Assembly: GCA_904063045.1 (NCBI GenBank)
Contig: CAJFCJ010000001.1
Coordinates: 1,247,501 to 1,311,500 of the forward strand
Source of the DNA: Dimorphilus gyrociliatus
Lineage: Eukaryota > Annelida > Polychaeta > Dinophilidae
Length of the DNA stretch: 64,000 nt
Direction of reading: 5' to 3'
A model generated the notes under the pieces. It searched no databases, was not told the DNA's origin, and was given only the letters and a program-made list of their open reading frames with translations. Made by a program: the position numbers and the translations under genes. Positions 50,017 to 61,900 of the stretch are shown here, in pieces; the stretch's first letter is position 1, and each line of letters opens with the position of its first letter.

Positions 50017-50766
50017 GGTAGGTCTAAATAAGCTATGGTATCAGTATTACCAAAAGATGAGAAAGATTGTCTTAAGAGATGGATTCCCTACCAATTTGAT
50101 TGGTATCAGAAAGACAGAAGGGTAGAGGTCTACAGAACTTCCAGAAAAGTATGGTGAAGAAGGAAATGATTTTCTGTAAAAAAATGTTACAGGAGATGAA
50201 ACATGGGTATTCTATAATAAACCATTGACTAAGCTTCTTTAGAGTATCATACAAAGCTTTCTCCACCACCAGAAAAGATTAAGATGGGTAAGTCTGCAGA
50301 CAAACTGATGGCATGTGTGTTTTGAGATAGGGAAGAACTTATTCACCTAGAATTTTTAAGTTCATAAATCAGAATAAATTCAGAGATTTACATCAGTATT
50401 CTAAAAAAATTAAAGCAAAGAATAAATAGAATCAGGTCTCGTAAAGAGGTGATTTTATTACAAGATGATGCCACATCTCATACTAGCCTACAAACTACTC
50501 AATATTTTACAACAACTGGATGGGTAGTATTGCCTCATCCAGCCTACAGCCCAGATCTGGCGCCATCAGACTATTATCTTTTCTGCAAATTAAAGGACCA
50601 TTTTGTGGTGAAATATACGAGAATGATGATGAATTGAAAAAGGCCATAAGGGCTTTTTTCAGGTCCAAACCGCCTGAATACTTTGCCAAAGGAATTGATA
50701 TGCTTCCCGACAGGTGGCAAACACGCATTAACAATAATGGGGAATTCGAAGCTATATAGACATACC
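50017..50766 (+). mobile_element. Decayed mariner (Tc1/mariner) DNA transposon
   Basis: About 750 bp. Ends form imperfect terminal inverted repeats: left from 50017 (GGTAGGTCTAAATAAGCT) and right ending 50766, whose reverse complement is GGTATGTCTATATAGCTT. The right end is followed by TA, as expected for mariner target sites; the left TA is lost. Inside, in three frames with stops and frameshifts, are mariner transposase pieces: TGDETWVFYNKP (about 50190-50225), DDATSHTS (about 50464), VLPHPAYSPDLAPSDYYLF (about 50527-50583, containing the third catalytic Asp) and the C-terminal LPDRWQTRINNNGE. The 5' third is too decayed to read. It is non-autonomous now and about two-thirds of full mariner length. 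Confidence 0.85.
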
Positions 50767-50884
50767 TAAGACATTAATAAATATTTATGAATAAACATGT
50801 TATGTAATTTTTCTTTAGCTGTAAGACACAAGAGGATAAAACTTTCAGTATGATCATAATATGAACTAATTAAGCAAAAAAGTT

Positions 50885-52762
50885 TCACTTTCGTTTATTT
50901 GGACTGGAATTAGTATTTGCATACACAAAATTAATCTCCAAAAATGTTTTTCCTCTAGATTCCCTCATATTTGAATTTACAAATGTTGTCAATATGATCA
51001 AAATCATTATCGATATAACAGAAATAAAAATTCTACCAATTGATTGAAGATGAAGGAATAGTCCATTAGTAAGAATAGAGCAAATCCAATAAACAATTAA
51101 ACATAAAGCAACCCCTCTACATCTTACATCTTGTTGAAAAAGTTCTGGAAGGGAGATCCATGCAACAGGACCGATACCAATAGAATAAGCAGTTGTATAA
51201 ATATTTTTTAATAAAAGTATGGAGTAACCACATTCTGCCGATTTACACTCCGATACTACAAATATCAAATTAACACTATAGACAATTAGCATAACAGAAA
51301 TTGGTACAACTATCATCCTTCTCCTACCAACGAAATCAACTAAAGGAAGAAAGGAAACAGTACTGATTAAACTTATAAAATACGTTCCTATTCCGCCCCA
51401 CTTATACATAACTTCATTTACGTTCCTTTTAATATAAGAATTATTAAAGAAGATTGAGCCAAGATTTAAGAATGCTACTTGTTGGATTATCAATAAAGCC
51501 ATTCCAATGAAAATAAGGCGACGAAAGGCACAATTAGAGATTAGTTCTCGGAAATCTGATGATGGAAGAATCCATCGTCTTTCAAATGGATTCGGACGTT
51601 TAAATGAATTAGTTCCATCTTCCTTTCTAATTAATTTATGTGCTCTCTCAAGCTCCATTTCTTCCAATTCTCCACCAACGTCACTTTTCTTTCTGTAATA
51701 CCTTAGTGATTCTTTTGCCCTTTGCTTATCGTAAATTGTTAAATATAAATGTCTAGGTGTTTCCGGTAGGTAATTAACAGCTAAGGACCAATAAATAAGT
51801 AAGAGCTTGACATTAAAACGTATTAATTGAATATGTTCTGTATTAACCTATTAAGACCATAAATCCAGGAACAATTTGCATAACAATTGAATAAGGCCAC
51901 AATTTATCATTTCCGAATAGAGGTTCCAAAGACAGTATTGACGAAATTATCATCCCAACGGTAATTGCTAGCTGATGAATGCAAATCGATGTACCTCTTA
52001 AATTAAATGGTGAGATTTCTGATAAAGAAACAGGAGCAAGAACCAAAGAAAATCCAGAATGTAAACCAATAAAAAATTTACCCAATACCAACCACCAAGG
52101 TGACGATTGAAATACCGAGAATCCAGTTATAGAACATCCAATAAGAATAAAGATTTGAGTAAAAGATATCGCAAAAATTCTACCAAAAATATCGGCAAGA
52201 ATGAAACTTCTATTCAAACAGCCGTATTAAGGATTTTAATTAGTTTAATACAATAAATACAATATATATTTATAATTTACCCTACAGTGCCAAGAATCCC
52301 TCCTATAATGTAGAAAATTGATAGAGCATATAAAAAAGTTTCAGACTTATCTCTCACAAACTGTTCATCCCTACGCAAATCTTTTAATTTCTTTATAAAA
52401 AAAGTCTTTATTTCCTCTTTTAAGTTATTTTCCAAATTAACATTCAGACCGAAGAGAAATGATGTTCCTAGAACTAGAAGGAGACTTGACTTTATGAGAT
52501 TTCTATTAATCAACACTGGAGACTTTTCTCTCTATTTTTAAATAGCTTTTTTTATTATTCTTTGACAAATATATATTAGAAGAGAGATCTAAATAAGATT
52601 GTTTTATCTTACATCTCCTTCTAGCGATCCTTTCGTCAAACTGCTCGTTTGTTCTGCTGTAGAAGTTTTTGACCGTTTTTTTTGAATTTCATTGCCTTTA
52701 CTTTTATCGTTGGCCGATGGTAATTTCGAAGAAGTAATCTTATTTTTTGATATGAATTCCAT
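50885..52762 (-). CDS. SLC2 (GLUT)-like facilitative sugar transporter
   Basis: Major-facilitator sugar transporter at a membrane. Four exons: 52762-52613, 52531-52281, 52209-51848, 51780-50885; 552 aa. Family marks: FYIIGGILGTVG before the second helix, SLSEISPFNLRGTSICIHQ (GLUT EISPxxxRG), NYLPETPRHLY (PESPR motif), DFVGRRRM, and GPVAWISLPELFQQDVRCRG (GPxxWxxxxELF...RxxA/G). A long charged N-terminal tail (about 60 residues) carries many Lys and Ser. The usual QLS motif in TM7 is replaced by sequence around IIQQVAFLN, so substrate preference cannot be told, and the C-tail is short. Divergent enough that no GLUT class can be named. Shares a 145-bp divergent promoter with CCDC115. Confidence 0.85.
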
Positions 52763-52907
52763 AATTGAGAACGTATGTTTCCAGTCTATTTAGACCATTT
52801 TAAAGAATTATTTGTTCAAATTCACCGCGAAGACTAGATGGCGCTTTACATTATTATTTACAAATTTCAACTGCATCTTTAGTTTCGTACCTGATAGATG
52901 CTTTAGA
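52763..52907. promoter_or_regulatory. Very short divergent promoter SLC2-like / CCDC115
   Basis: Only 145 bp between the two start codons. An in-frame upstream ATG for CCDC115 exists at 52812 but the protein alignment favours 52908. Both transcription starts must sit here. Confidence 0.45.
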
Positions 52908-53420
52908 ATGGAGGCGGATGAAATCGCTTTGGAGTTGCTATCTAGCCTAAAGAAGGTGACTGATATTCGCAATGAATTAAATCTGTGCTTGGATCGAGGT
53001 TTCAATCATATTTCCAGATCTCGTTATCATAGAGGATTCCAATTTAGTAGGTCTTTGCCTCAACATACAAATTTGACTTTGGAACCAAAAAATTTAATTT
53101 CTGTGGATGACTGTACTAGCAAATTTGATTTAATGAAGATTGATAACACGAAAGAAGAAGACAGCAATTTACGTAAAAGAAAAACCGATAAAAGCACAGA
53201 AGAAGTAAACGGAAAAAATCCAAATAATCATAATTTTGATAATAATGTTTATAAATATTTAGGTATTGCATTAATTCCTCAAGAACTTAGATTTTGTCAA
53301 CTAGAATTTGAGAAAGCTACGTCCTTGTGCTGTGAATTGGCGTCGGCCCAGAGACAGTTACAAAAATTTCAAGAGAAATATAAAGAATTGCGCAACAAAT
53401 CCGAAAATAAAGAAGAATAG
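52908..53420 (+). CDS. CCDC115: CCDC115, V-ATPase assembly factor (Vma22 homologue)
   Basis: ER/Golgi coiled-coil protein working with TMEM199 (Vma12) to assemble the V-ATPase Vo sector. Single exon, 170 aa (human 180). The N-terminal helix LLSSLKKVTDIRNELNLCLDRGFNHISRSRYHRG matches the family in pieces ([34 protein letters not shown]). A variable linker with LRKRKTDKSTEE follows (LRRRKGPTKTPE in human), then KYLGIALIPQELRFCQLEF (WFGILVPHSLRQAQASF) and a C-terminal coiled coil. The first in-frame ATG at 52812 would add 32 residues without counterpart. Similarity is moderate but colinear over the whole length. Confidence 0.82.
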   Translation: MEADEIALELLSSLKKVTDIRNELNLCLDRGFNHISRSRYHRGFQFSRSLPQHTNLTLEPKNLISVDDCTSKFDLMKIDNTKEEDSNLRKRKTDKSTEEVNGKNPNNHNFDNNVYKYLGIALIPQELRFCQLEFEKATSLCCELASAQRQLQKFQEKYKELRNKSENKEE

Positions 53421-53965
53421 TAAATGATCTTTGCTTAAGATTGATGATCATGTTAATATTTTAGAATTATTTAATACTTTTTAAGAAATACATTCGAATA
53501 AGAATGCTCAAGTATTACTAAAGCAACAACTTTTGCTAAAATGTTTCATAGGCGATATTTCGTTAGTTTATCTTATCCTGAGATATTTTTAAATATAATA
53601 TAGTCTAAGATGCCATAAGTTATTTGGTAATGTAACATTATAAACTATATAGATATACAATTCATTTGCCAAATTAATACTAAAATTTAAACTATTTTCA
53701 AGAATTATGCAACTTATGTTTTTTTTATAAATAATTCTTCAATTCTTAAAAAAAATACAGCAAAAAAATTAACATCTATCTGTATAATTATTACATTTAA
53801 AGATGAACTATTCACGTTGATGTATTTCATATGTGATTATAGTTTTGATGGAACTATTTTTTTTTGTACATCTCGTGTGGCGCTCCGATCGTTTTTGCTG
53901 ATTATCGCTCTCTTTGTGGCGTGACAGCGGCTCCTTCGTAATCCGTCTCGAGTATATCTGTTATA
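53421..53965. promoter_or_regulatory. EEF1B promoter region
   Basis: 545 bp. The left 400 bp is AT-rich 3' flank of CCDC115. From about 53870 to 53960 the composition shifts to GC-richer, with CTCTCTTTGTGG at about 53908, a pyrimidine-rich stretch resembling the 5'-TOP / TCT initiator of translation-factor genes, about 50 bp before the EEF1B ATG. Confidence 0.45.
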
Positions 53966-54686
53966 ATGGGTTTTGGTGACTTGAACAGCGAATGTGGCAG
54001 TAACTGCCTCAATTCTTATTTAGTAGACAAGAGTTATATTGAAGGGTTGGCATTTTGAAAAGCGTATATACGTGATATTAATGGCTATTTTTTTTAGTTT
54101 TGTGCCTTCACAAGCCGACGTGGCCATTTTTTCTGCTCTGAAATCTGCTCCGAGCGCCAAATTCGAAAACGCTTTAAGATGGTACAACCATATCAAATCT
54201 TACGAGAGTGAATTTTCTGCCCTACCTGGTGTAAAGAAGAGCGTAGAAGAATATGGTAGTTGCTTGAAAAAAGCAGAGGCCGCTAAACCAGCAGCAGATG
54301 ACGACAGCGATGATTTATTCGGCTCTTCTGATGAAGAAGTAGATGAAGAAGCCGAAAAACTTCGTCAAGAACGTCTGGAAAAATATGCCCAGAAAAAACA
54401 AGCTAAGCCGGGAGTCATCGCCAAGTCCAACATCATCCTCGAAGTTAAACCATGGGATGATGAAACCGATATGAAAGAAATGGAGCGCCTCGTTAGGGAA
54501 ATCAAAGTTGACGGTCTCTTGTGGGGAGCCTCCAAATTGGTACCTGTTGGTTATGGTATCAGCAAGCTCCAAATTTCCTGCGTTATCGAAGACGATAAAG
54601 TCAGCGTCGACGACCTTACAGATAAAATCACAGAAAACGAAGATTACGTTCAAAGCGTCGATATTGCTGCTTTCAACAAAGTTTAA
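53966..54686 (+). CDS. EEF1B2: Elongation factor 1-beta (eEF1B alpha, GEF)
   Basis: Guanine-nucleotide exchange factor reloading eEF1A with GTP in cytosolic translation. Two exons: 53966-54045 and 54098-54686; 222 aa (human 225). MGFGDL start, [20 protein letters not shown], the GST-C-like N-domain ([14 protein letters not shown]), an acidic linker with [23 protein letters not shown], and the C-terminal exchange domain ([55 protein letters not shown]). Codon use is visibly more GC-ending than in neighbours, as expected for a highly expressed gene. The stop lies only 54 bp from the convergent receptor gene's stop. EEF1B2 rather than EEF1D, because there is no leucine-zipper extension. Confidence 0.97.
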
Positions 54687-54740
54687 AATTTCAAAAGTTG
54701 AATACAGATTCACATTTTGCAGTGAACTAAAGCCATTTTT

Positions 54741-56058
54741 CTAAAAGTAGTCTCTTGTAGATTTTCGTCTTTTAAATACTTCGGGCGTTAGATGACGCTT
54801 CCTTTCTTCTATTCTAATTCGAGTTCGATTGTTATTCTTAGTCAACAAATCACCTTTCTTTTTCGCTGTATAACACGAGAGAACACTTCCAAGAAGAATT
54901 AATACGAAATTCACTGTCATAATGACAGTTATTTCATTTAAGTTTTTAGAGCTAACTATCCCTTTATAATTATCCTTTTTGTAGCACATTTTTCTTTCCG
55001 TGTCCTCGAGTCCGCAATCACGAATATTAGAAATTGGCTCAGGTGAAGAGCAATTTCGAAATCGTTCTTGAAACTGTATTTTATTTAAGTTTGGATTTAA
55101 TTGCAAACAGTTTCCCCACTGTCCCCATTCAGACCATTCACCAAATAGTGGACGCCAGCAAACGGTTGCGTGCTTCTCGGAACAACTCTTAAGGTTAAAC
55201 TCTATATCATGATCAAGTGTTTTTAGATTTGCAGTCACGCATTTTTCAACATTTGACGAGAGGAGGCCAATCTCCCTGATGATTTCTGATTTTGTTGAAA
55301 ATATTTCTGTATCCCATTTAAAGTGATAATCTTTAGACGTTAAACTAGTCCAAATCATAACCTCTCTGCTTAACAATGTAAATAATCTTGTATGGAAGAA
55401 ATTCCTAATTTGTGGAAGATCAAATTTAACTACGTGCATTTCCCTGATATGACAGAATTTTCTAGCTTGCGAGTAGTTTAAACTTTCTTTATTATACAAA
55501 GTGAAACAATACCCAGATGACTCGTCAAAGAGAAAAATCTCATTTTGACTATTTCTATTAAGATTACACTCTGGAGAAGATTTAACGAAATATTCGTATT
55601 GTTCAGAATTGATGTGAGTATTAGATTCTTGGCAAAAACGTCTATTTAGCCAACACTTTCTATTAAGCTTATCAAAAATGATACCAACACAAGAAGGATC
55701 AGTCAAACATTGTTTAAAGCAGATAGTTGAGGTATCAACATACGATAATACAGTATTATATTCATTTCTCTTATCGTCAACTTTCCTATAAAAATATAAT
55801 AATTGTATGTTTTATTAGTATTTTTCTCAATTAAAGAGCATAAGCAGACGTAAAGAAAGTATTAACAAACCTATAAAATGACGTTGAACCAAAGCACAAC
55901 TGTTTTAAATTAGTAATTGGTCTCATTTCAAATCGAAAGTTTTGATTTTCTTGATAGAAAATCGCCAATTTTCTCTTATTACTAAAACTATTAACCGTAT
56001 CAGATTTATTTTTATTAATAAAGGCACAATAAACAAAAAATAAACGAATAAAGAGCAT
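54741..56058 (-). CDS. Single-pass receptor: PAN-like, C-type lectin and TSP1 domains
   Basis: Two exons, 56058-55871 and 55785-54741; 410 aa. Signal peptide (LFIRLFFVYCAF), a Cys-bearing N-terminal region (CFGSTSFYR...CFKQCLTDPSCVGIIF...CWLNRRFC) that looks like a PAN/apple module, then a C-type-lectin-like domain from about residue 150 (GYCFTLY) to 276 (ATVCW) with the Cys pattern but no clear EPN/QPD calcium-sugar motif, one thrombospondin type-1 repeat starting WSEWGQWGNC (about 284), a membrane helix at about 346-369 and a basic cytoplasmic tail of about 40 residues (KKKGDLLTK, RIRIEERKRH). Orthologue not recognised. Inference: cell-surface adhesion or recognition receptor. Confidence 0.75.
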
Positions 56059-56299
56059 TATTAAAAGAGGAAAGAGGAGAAGGAAGAAAAAATAAAGAGT
56101 TAATAATGATTATTCCGCTGTGTTTAAAATTAGTTGCCAAATTATTTCTTCCTTTGTTCATACAAACTTAGAAATTTAATATATTGATATACAAGATTAT
56201 TGCAATCCTTGTTAAAACAGTTACAATATTCTCTCTTATGTTATCTCTACCCTTTTTCTCTTTAACTAAGAAAGAGACTTTGCATCGTAGTATATGTTG

Positions 56300-57277
56300 T
56301 CATTGTTTTGAATCCTGAAAAATATGGAATAAAAATTTAAAATTTTTGTTCAAAATATATAATTCTATTTATAGAAGAGAGAGATATACTGACGTAATAT
56401 CATCGTATATTGGTTCTTTTAGGCAGCCCTATTAGAATAGCATTATAAACAAATATTTTATTAGCTACCTCGGTAAGAGAACAAACTTACGGGAAACTCA
56501 TAATTGTCAGGCATTTTCGTTGGCCATGGAGGCTGTTTCGATAAATTCAAAGGAGGTAGAGGAGCTCTGATATATCTTGCTTCATCTTTAGATTCTATCT
56601 CAGGATATTTAGTACGAAGTTGTGCTTCGGGAGAAGGTCTTGGAGTATATTTAGGTTTTTCCAAGTTAGTATCCTTCTCCATATCTTCCGGAGGATCATT
56701 CTCCAATGAACGAAGAATGACTCTCTTAAATTGTTTGTTTAACGTATTCTGTCCCATATGCTTTATACCTGCAAAAGAGAGGATAAATGTAAACAGCTTT
56801 TTGAATAATAAATAAAAAATATGTGAAATACCTGGTAATATAGTTGTTGTCGGTGCATTATCTTGTTTTCTCTCTCCTACTTCAACTATTGGTTTTTTAT
56901 TGATAGGTGCCTTTTTTGGCATTGTCTTGATTGGTGATGGCTGTTCTTGTTTAAACTTTGCCAAAGTTTCTTGAAAATTCTATAAAAATAAAACAGGAAG
57001 TTAATTTCCCATTGAATTTAACACTTAGCCTACAAAATGTTTCAATAAAATAAAAAGGCTACTGAGCTGTCTACAAGAACTTTATATTAAAAATGCACAA
57101 ATGTATATTTATTTAAGCGATTTCTTCTATACATTAACATCAATTTATGTAGAGGCTTAGTTAAACTTTTGATGTAGTCTAGGTCCATGACTAACTTAGC
57201 TATAGCTAACGAATGTCACATAGAACGTAAACGTATAGAGAACATGCTATTAGAAATATTAATCTTACCTGTGCCAT
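56300..57277 (-). CDS. Unrecognised small basic/Pro-rich protein
   Basis: Five exons: 57277-57269 (nine bases, M-A-Q), 56979-56832, 56768-56491, 56428-56390, 56314-56300; 162 aa, in frame throughout. Contains KFKQEQPSPIKTMPKK, MGQNTLNKQFKRVILRSLE, PPEDMEKDTNLEKPKYTPRP, ARYIRAPLPPLNLSKQPPWP and a C-terminus YEFP...LKEPIYDDITSDSKQ. No signal peptide, membrane segment or known domain is seen. High Lys, Pro and Glu suggest an extended or scaffold protein. I cannot assign a family. An alternative ends by reading through the donor at 56490 into SLFSYRGS. Confidence 0.55.
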
Positions 57278-57763
57278 GTTTAGATTCTTATTAAATTAGT
57301 AGGGTATCTCTAAAAGAGTTCGACTGTGTCTGTTTTTGAATCGTGTAGCAGAATCATTCGATTTATTCCAACCTTCGAGTATATTTATTTGAATAAAACT
57401 TCCGGATAGTCATGTGGTATATCATGTGATCGAAAGGAAAGCGTTGACTATTTAACTTAGCTTTTAAAATACTTATTGAGAGCGAAACAAAATAATTTTG
57501 TTCTCTTTTTTTATCAAAATGTAATTTAAATATCTGGCAATATTAAGAAAAGCTATCAATGTTCTATAGCCAAGAAAAGAATCGAATTTGTATCTTTAAC
57601 AAGCTGAGAAGTTTTTACAGAAGCTTTTCTTTAACAACATATTTTATGTATCTTTGAAAACCAAATATAAAATCATCACTTTTTTTACTACCTAAAAAAA
57701 ATTACATTTATTACAATATAGACGAAAACAATGAAAATAAAGTAAATGAGGTCCCCGATTTCA
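57278..57763. other. Intergenic, NCBP2 3' flank and promoter of next gene
   Basis: 486 bp, AT-rich, with no recognised gene. It holds the NCBP2 3' UTR (nearer 57700) and the promoter of the small gene at the left. Confidence 0.4.
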
Positions 57764-58442
57764 TTATGAATTCATAGTAGATTGGGTTTGCATTTTTTGT
57801 TGCATGATCTTTCCATAACCTAAAAATAACAGCGATAATTGAAACAGCGTATTTTTTTGTGAAACTTAAGTATTTACCTCCTCTTCCGCTATCATAATCT
57901 GTACGATATTCGTCTCGAACTTGGCCACCCGATTTTCCCCTTCCATATTGTCTTCCTTCCTTGAAACCTGCATCCCAATCAGTTCTCACAACTCTTTCAT
58001 CCAATCGTGTGCCGTTAACATATCGCATAGCATTTTCAGAATCCTCTCTTGTATAATACTCAACAAAACAAAATCCACAAGGGGTTCGTCTAACCTTATC
58101 CAGGCCCATGATAATTCGTTTTACATCTCCACAACGAGAAAATAGTTCATGAATTTGTTCTTCAGTTGTGTAGAAGGAGAGGTTTCCAACATATAATGTA
58201 GTCGTTTGATTTAATAATCGATCCTGATCTTGGCGAGATCCCTGATTGAGCGATAATATGCGTGTTAAATAAATATATCGCTATTTAAGTTTAAATACTG
58301 ATTTAAATGAACATTATTAAGTAAATTATGAGTTGAATAACGAATAAAATTAAATTCTTACTTTAAAATGTTGGTCGCGATATTGTGAAACAGAGGATAC
58401 TTGATTATTGTTCAATCGCCTTCGTTTGGGAGCGGACGACAT
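57764..58442 (-). CDS. NCBP2: Nuclear cap-binding protein subunit 2 (CBP20)
   Basis: RRM protein that with CBP80 binds the m7G cap of nuclear Pol II transcripts. Three exons: 58442-58362, 58241-57878, 57819-57764; 166 aa (human 156). SQYRDQHFK, then RNP2 [18 protein letters not shown]1 [37 protein letters not shown] and [19 protein letters not shown], with the cap-stacking Tyr residues (in YRDQHF and LYVGNLSFY) and Asp/Arg contacts present. The C-terminus [10 protein letters not shown] resembles the human tail. Nearly invariant throughout. Confidence 0.98.
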
Positions 58443-58941
58443 TTTGAAATAAATACGAAAATTCTTTGTGTCTGTCCAACATGAAATAATGGTAGAATAG
58501 TAAAAGATTACTTTATAACTATTTTACTTGATTAAAGGAAGTAACGTATCTTTTTCTATTTGGAAAAATAAAAGCCTATTTTAACCTACTAAAATCTAAA
58601 ATATTTTATTACAACATTATATGTTAATTACAAAAGTTGTCATTCTTATTAAACTAAAAACTGCATATCTTTTCAAATTGTTCTTTTTTTTATCTATATT
58701 ACGAACGTTACAATTAGAATTCAACAATGTGCAAAGTTAAAATACTTGATATTCATCTTAAATATAGTTAAAACAAACGATAAGATAAATTAAAATATAA
58801 TTAAAGACTTTAGAAAAGAATGGTTATTTTAATTTATTTAGTGATTTTTTACATTTTGTTTTTTGTGTTTTTTTAAAGCTTGATTTTTTTATGCGATAGG
58901 TTTAAGTCGTGAATTAAGGAGTACACAAAAAAGTATTTAGT
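58443..58941. other. NCBP2 upstream / phosphorylase kinase 3' flank
   Basis: 499 bp of AT-rich sequence with the NCBP2 promoter at the left and the PHKA 3' UTR at the right. Nothing else is seen. Confidence 0.4.
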
Positions 58942-61900
58942 TTATTGTACACGGCAGTCGGCATTTCCATCTCTGTCAACAGCAATTTGTAGCGTACGAG
59001 CCACTGCTTTGCACAAATACGACATAGTTCCGTATCTTCCACTAGGCGCCGAATCATAAAAATGTTGGCAAATTCCCGCTACACCTCCACATTTCAACGG
59101 GTTTTGGCTGAATTTTGCGCAACATAGCAACACATCGCCTTCCATATGCTGCTGTTCATCTATAAAAATTGAATTAGCTCTCATAACGATATTAGTTATA
59201 TTTATTATCTGATCCCAACGACTGTTCACAGCGCCGTACTCTGCCACGAGAGATAAAACTGTAAGAGTTTCAACAGCCAACTGTCTAAGCTCGGGTTGAG
59301 TTACTCTGTTCAATGCTGCTTCAACTTGGAGCGCGAATTTCAATTCTCCTCTTGTCATTTCTTTTGTAAGGGATCTTTGTAGACTTGTTTCTTCAATTTG
59401 CAATCCATTACACTAGTTGGAACAATAGTAATAAAAGTCACAAGAATTAAATCAATTTAATAAAAGTACTTTTTCCAAAACCAGCCAAACGTCTGCATAA
59501 AATCCAACTGGTACACGATTTAACGAACCATCTAGTCTCCTTCTCCTTAGCCACTGGCCTTGTCTATCTGAGTCGCTAAGATCAGCTCCAGGCCCTACCG
59601 ACTCTTGCAGTTCCTGTATTTGACAATAAAAAACATTTAAATTAATCTAATTACTACTAGGGCGAAGAGAAGAAAGAGGTTTCTATTTAGTCTAAATCAA
59701 AAATACGTTATATGCATACATATTATTATGTCAATAATTAATTACATAAAAATATCAATGAATAGATATATATATATATATATACATATATACATATACA
59801 TATATACTGTATATATCTACATATACAAATACCGTTTGTTCTTCAATAAGATACTGTATACATATGCATTTACATGTATATAAATATATATATATACATA
59901 TATAATAAACGAAAAGCGTACTGAAAGATTGTGAATGACGTGCCGGTGCTCAAGAAGTATATTTTGACGAAAATCTAGAAAGCAAAGAAAATAAAACAAA
60001 TGCACATAAAGTAGCTATGTGAGATTGAAAAGTGCATAAGAGAAAGAGTATGAGACAAGCTAAGGCATTAAAGCATCCCAAGACTTACCGCTACCATTGA
60101 CGATCGTCTACTGCGAACTTTAGTCGTTGTACGACTACCTTCTCTTATCATATCACCCGCCGATATAAAGACGTTTTCAGCAGCTTAAAGCGCATATTAA
60201 AATCGGATATCAACCAACAATTTTAAGAATTAATCTCTACCAATTAATTATTTTAGGCTAAGCTATTTGAATTATTATAAAATAGTATAGGCCTCATTAC
60301 AAGTACCCTGACCTGCTTGTTATTACAAGATATTTTGCAACGAGGGTATAAGTATTCTGGTCTATACGTTTAATACATGTTAATAGCAATAGAAGTAAAT
60401 AAAGAATCATTAACAGTGCGGAATTAGTTGAAATAATTTTTACACCTTATATAAACTTGTCTTTCTTGTCCTTATAGTGCTGTGTTTTGATCTAGGTTCG
60501 GCTGGAACGATTCTTAAACTCGATCCCGCGCTAGAACCTGACGTAGTTTATATGAAAGAAATGATTGAAAAGATTTAACTGTTTCTTCTAATATTTTCCG
60601 TTTTTTTAATAATATTTTTTTTCTAAAAAATAATCTTTGAAATTTGAATCTTTTGTCAAATTAAATATCAAATAAAGAAACGCTTTGTTAAAAATTCTAA
60701 TAGAATTAACCAGAGATGTGTGTTTTTTCTTTCCTCTTTGTTAAATGAATAAATAGAAAGTCAGGATTCTCTCATTATCGTTACTTAATAAACATTGCAG
60801 AACCCGAATTAAAATGGACAAGTCCAAAAATAGCTTACCGGACGTTATGCCAAATTCTTTGCCGCTAAGTATATGATGAAGTAATGTTTTCATTTCGTAA
60901 GGACTTAAATTCAATAGCTGGTCAGATGCGTCGTCTCCTATATATTTTTCGTATAATAAATTATATAAATTATTCATTGACAATTATGTACAAAATACCA
61001 AATTACCCGAACACTTTAATGTCCTAGCTAATTCGGATGCCATCACTTGAATAATTAAACCAATTCTTAACCTCAACATTTCATGAAATAATTTCGGTTC
61101 TGTTCTAATAAACATGGCTAGATAAACCAAAAGTTCCTGCGTTAACATGGCAATGGACAAATCTCGACCACAAGCCTCATGTATCATATCGGCCAATTCG
61201 TCAGGAGGCAGAGGGCGAGTTATAATTTTTTCCCTCGGTTCGGGAGGTAGACCAACAGCTAATTGTTTTTGTCTGACAAGAATATCAGTAGCTGATAAGG
61301 CTAAATTTTCCACTTTCTTCCTAAGCATACCAGCTGTGTGTCTAACTAGCCACCACTGCTTTAAATCTCCGGCTCGGTCATATAATTCCGCTAATAGATC
61401 TCTAACTTTACAACTTCTATTAGGACCTTCTAAATTCGTTTCCCAATTTACTCCCTTATGGAGATACAAGTAGTAAATAATATCAGCTTGCTCATGTAAA
61501 CTTTCGCTATCTCTCAATTGATCCACCAAATCTATACAATCAATACCTTCATATAAGCTTTCGTTGTGATGAGTTATAGCGGTTGTTCCAGCAAGAACAG
61601 CTTTTAAATGAGATTTAGGTTGAAATAGATCTCGTTCGGGTGGCGTAAATGTAAGAGGACTACAAGGTGGTGTCGGGGATACATTTTCTGACGATGGAGT
61701 CTCTGCAACAAAAATTAAATGAGCTATATGTTGAAAACATCTTAATAAGTCGAAATTATTCAAATTCTCTCATTAGTTTCACAGTGAAATTTATTGAAGT
61801 GCTCAAAGAGTTGAAGAAAAATTACGAAAAGGTGAATATAAATTGAAGTGATTATTATAAAAGTATGTATAAGATATAAACTAATACTAAATGAAATAGA

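Noticed and set aside
54315-54713. Minus-strand 132-codon frame opposite EEF1B2
   Set aside because: Fully antisense to a conserved coding exon with biased codon use; a shadow frame.
61147-61473. 108-codon plus-strand frame inside PHKA
   Set aside because: Antisense to the conserved PPEPREK-containing exon.
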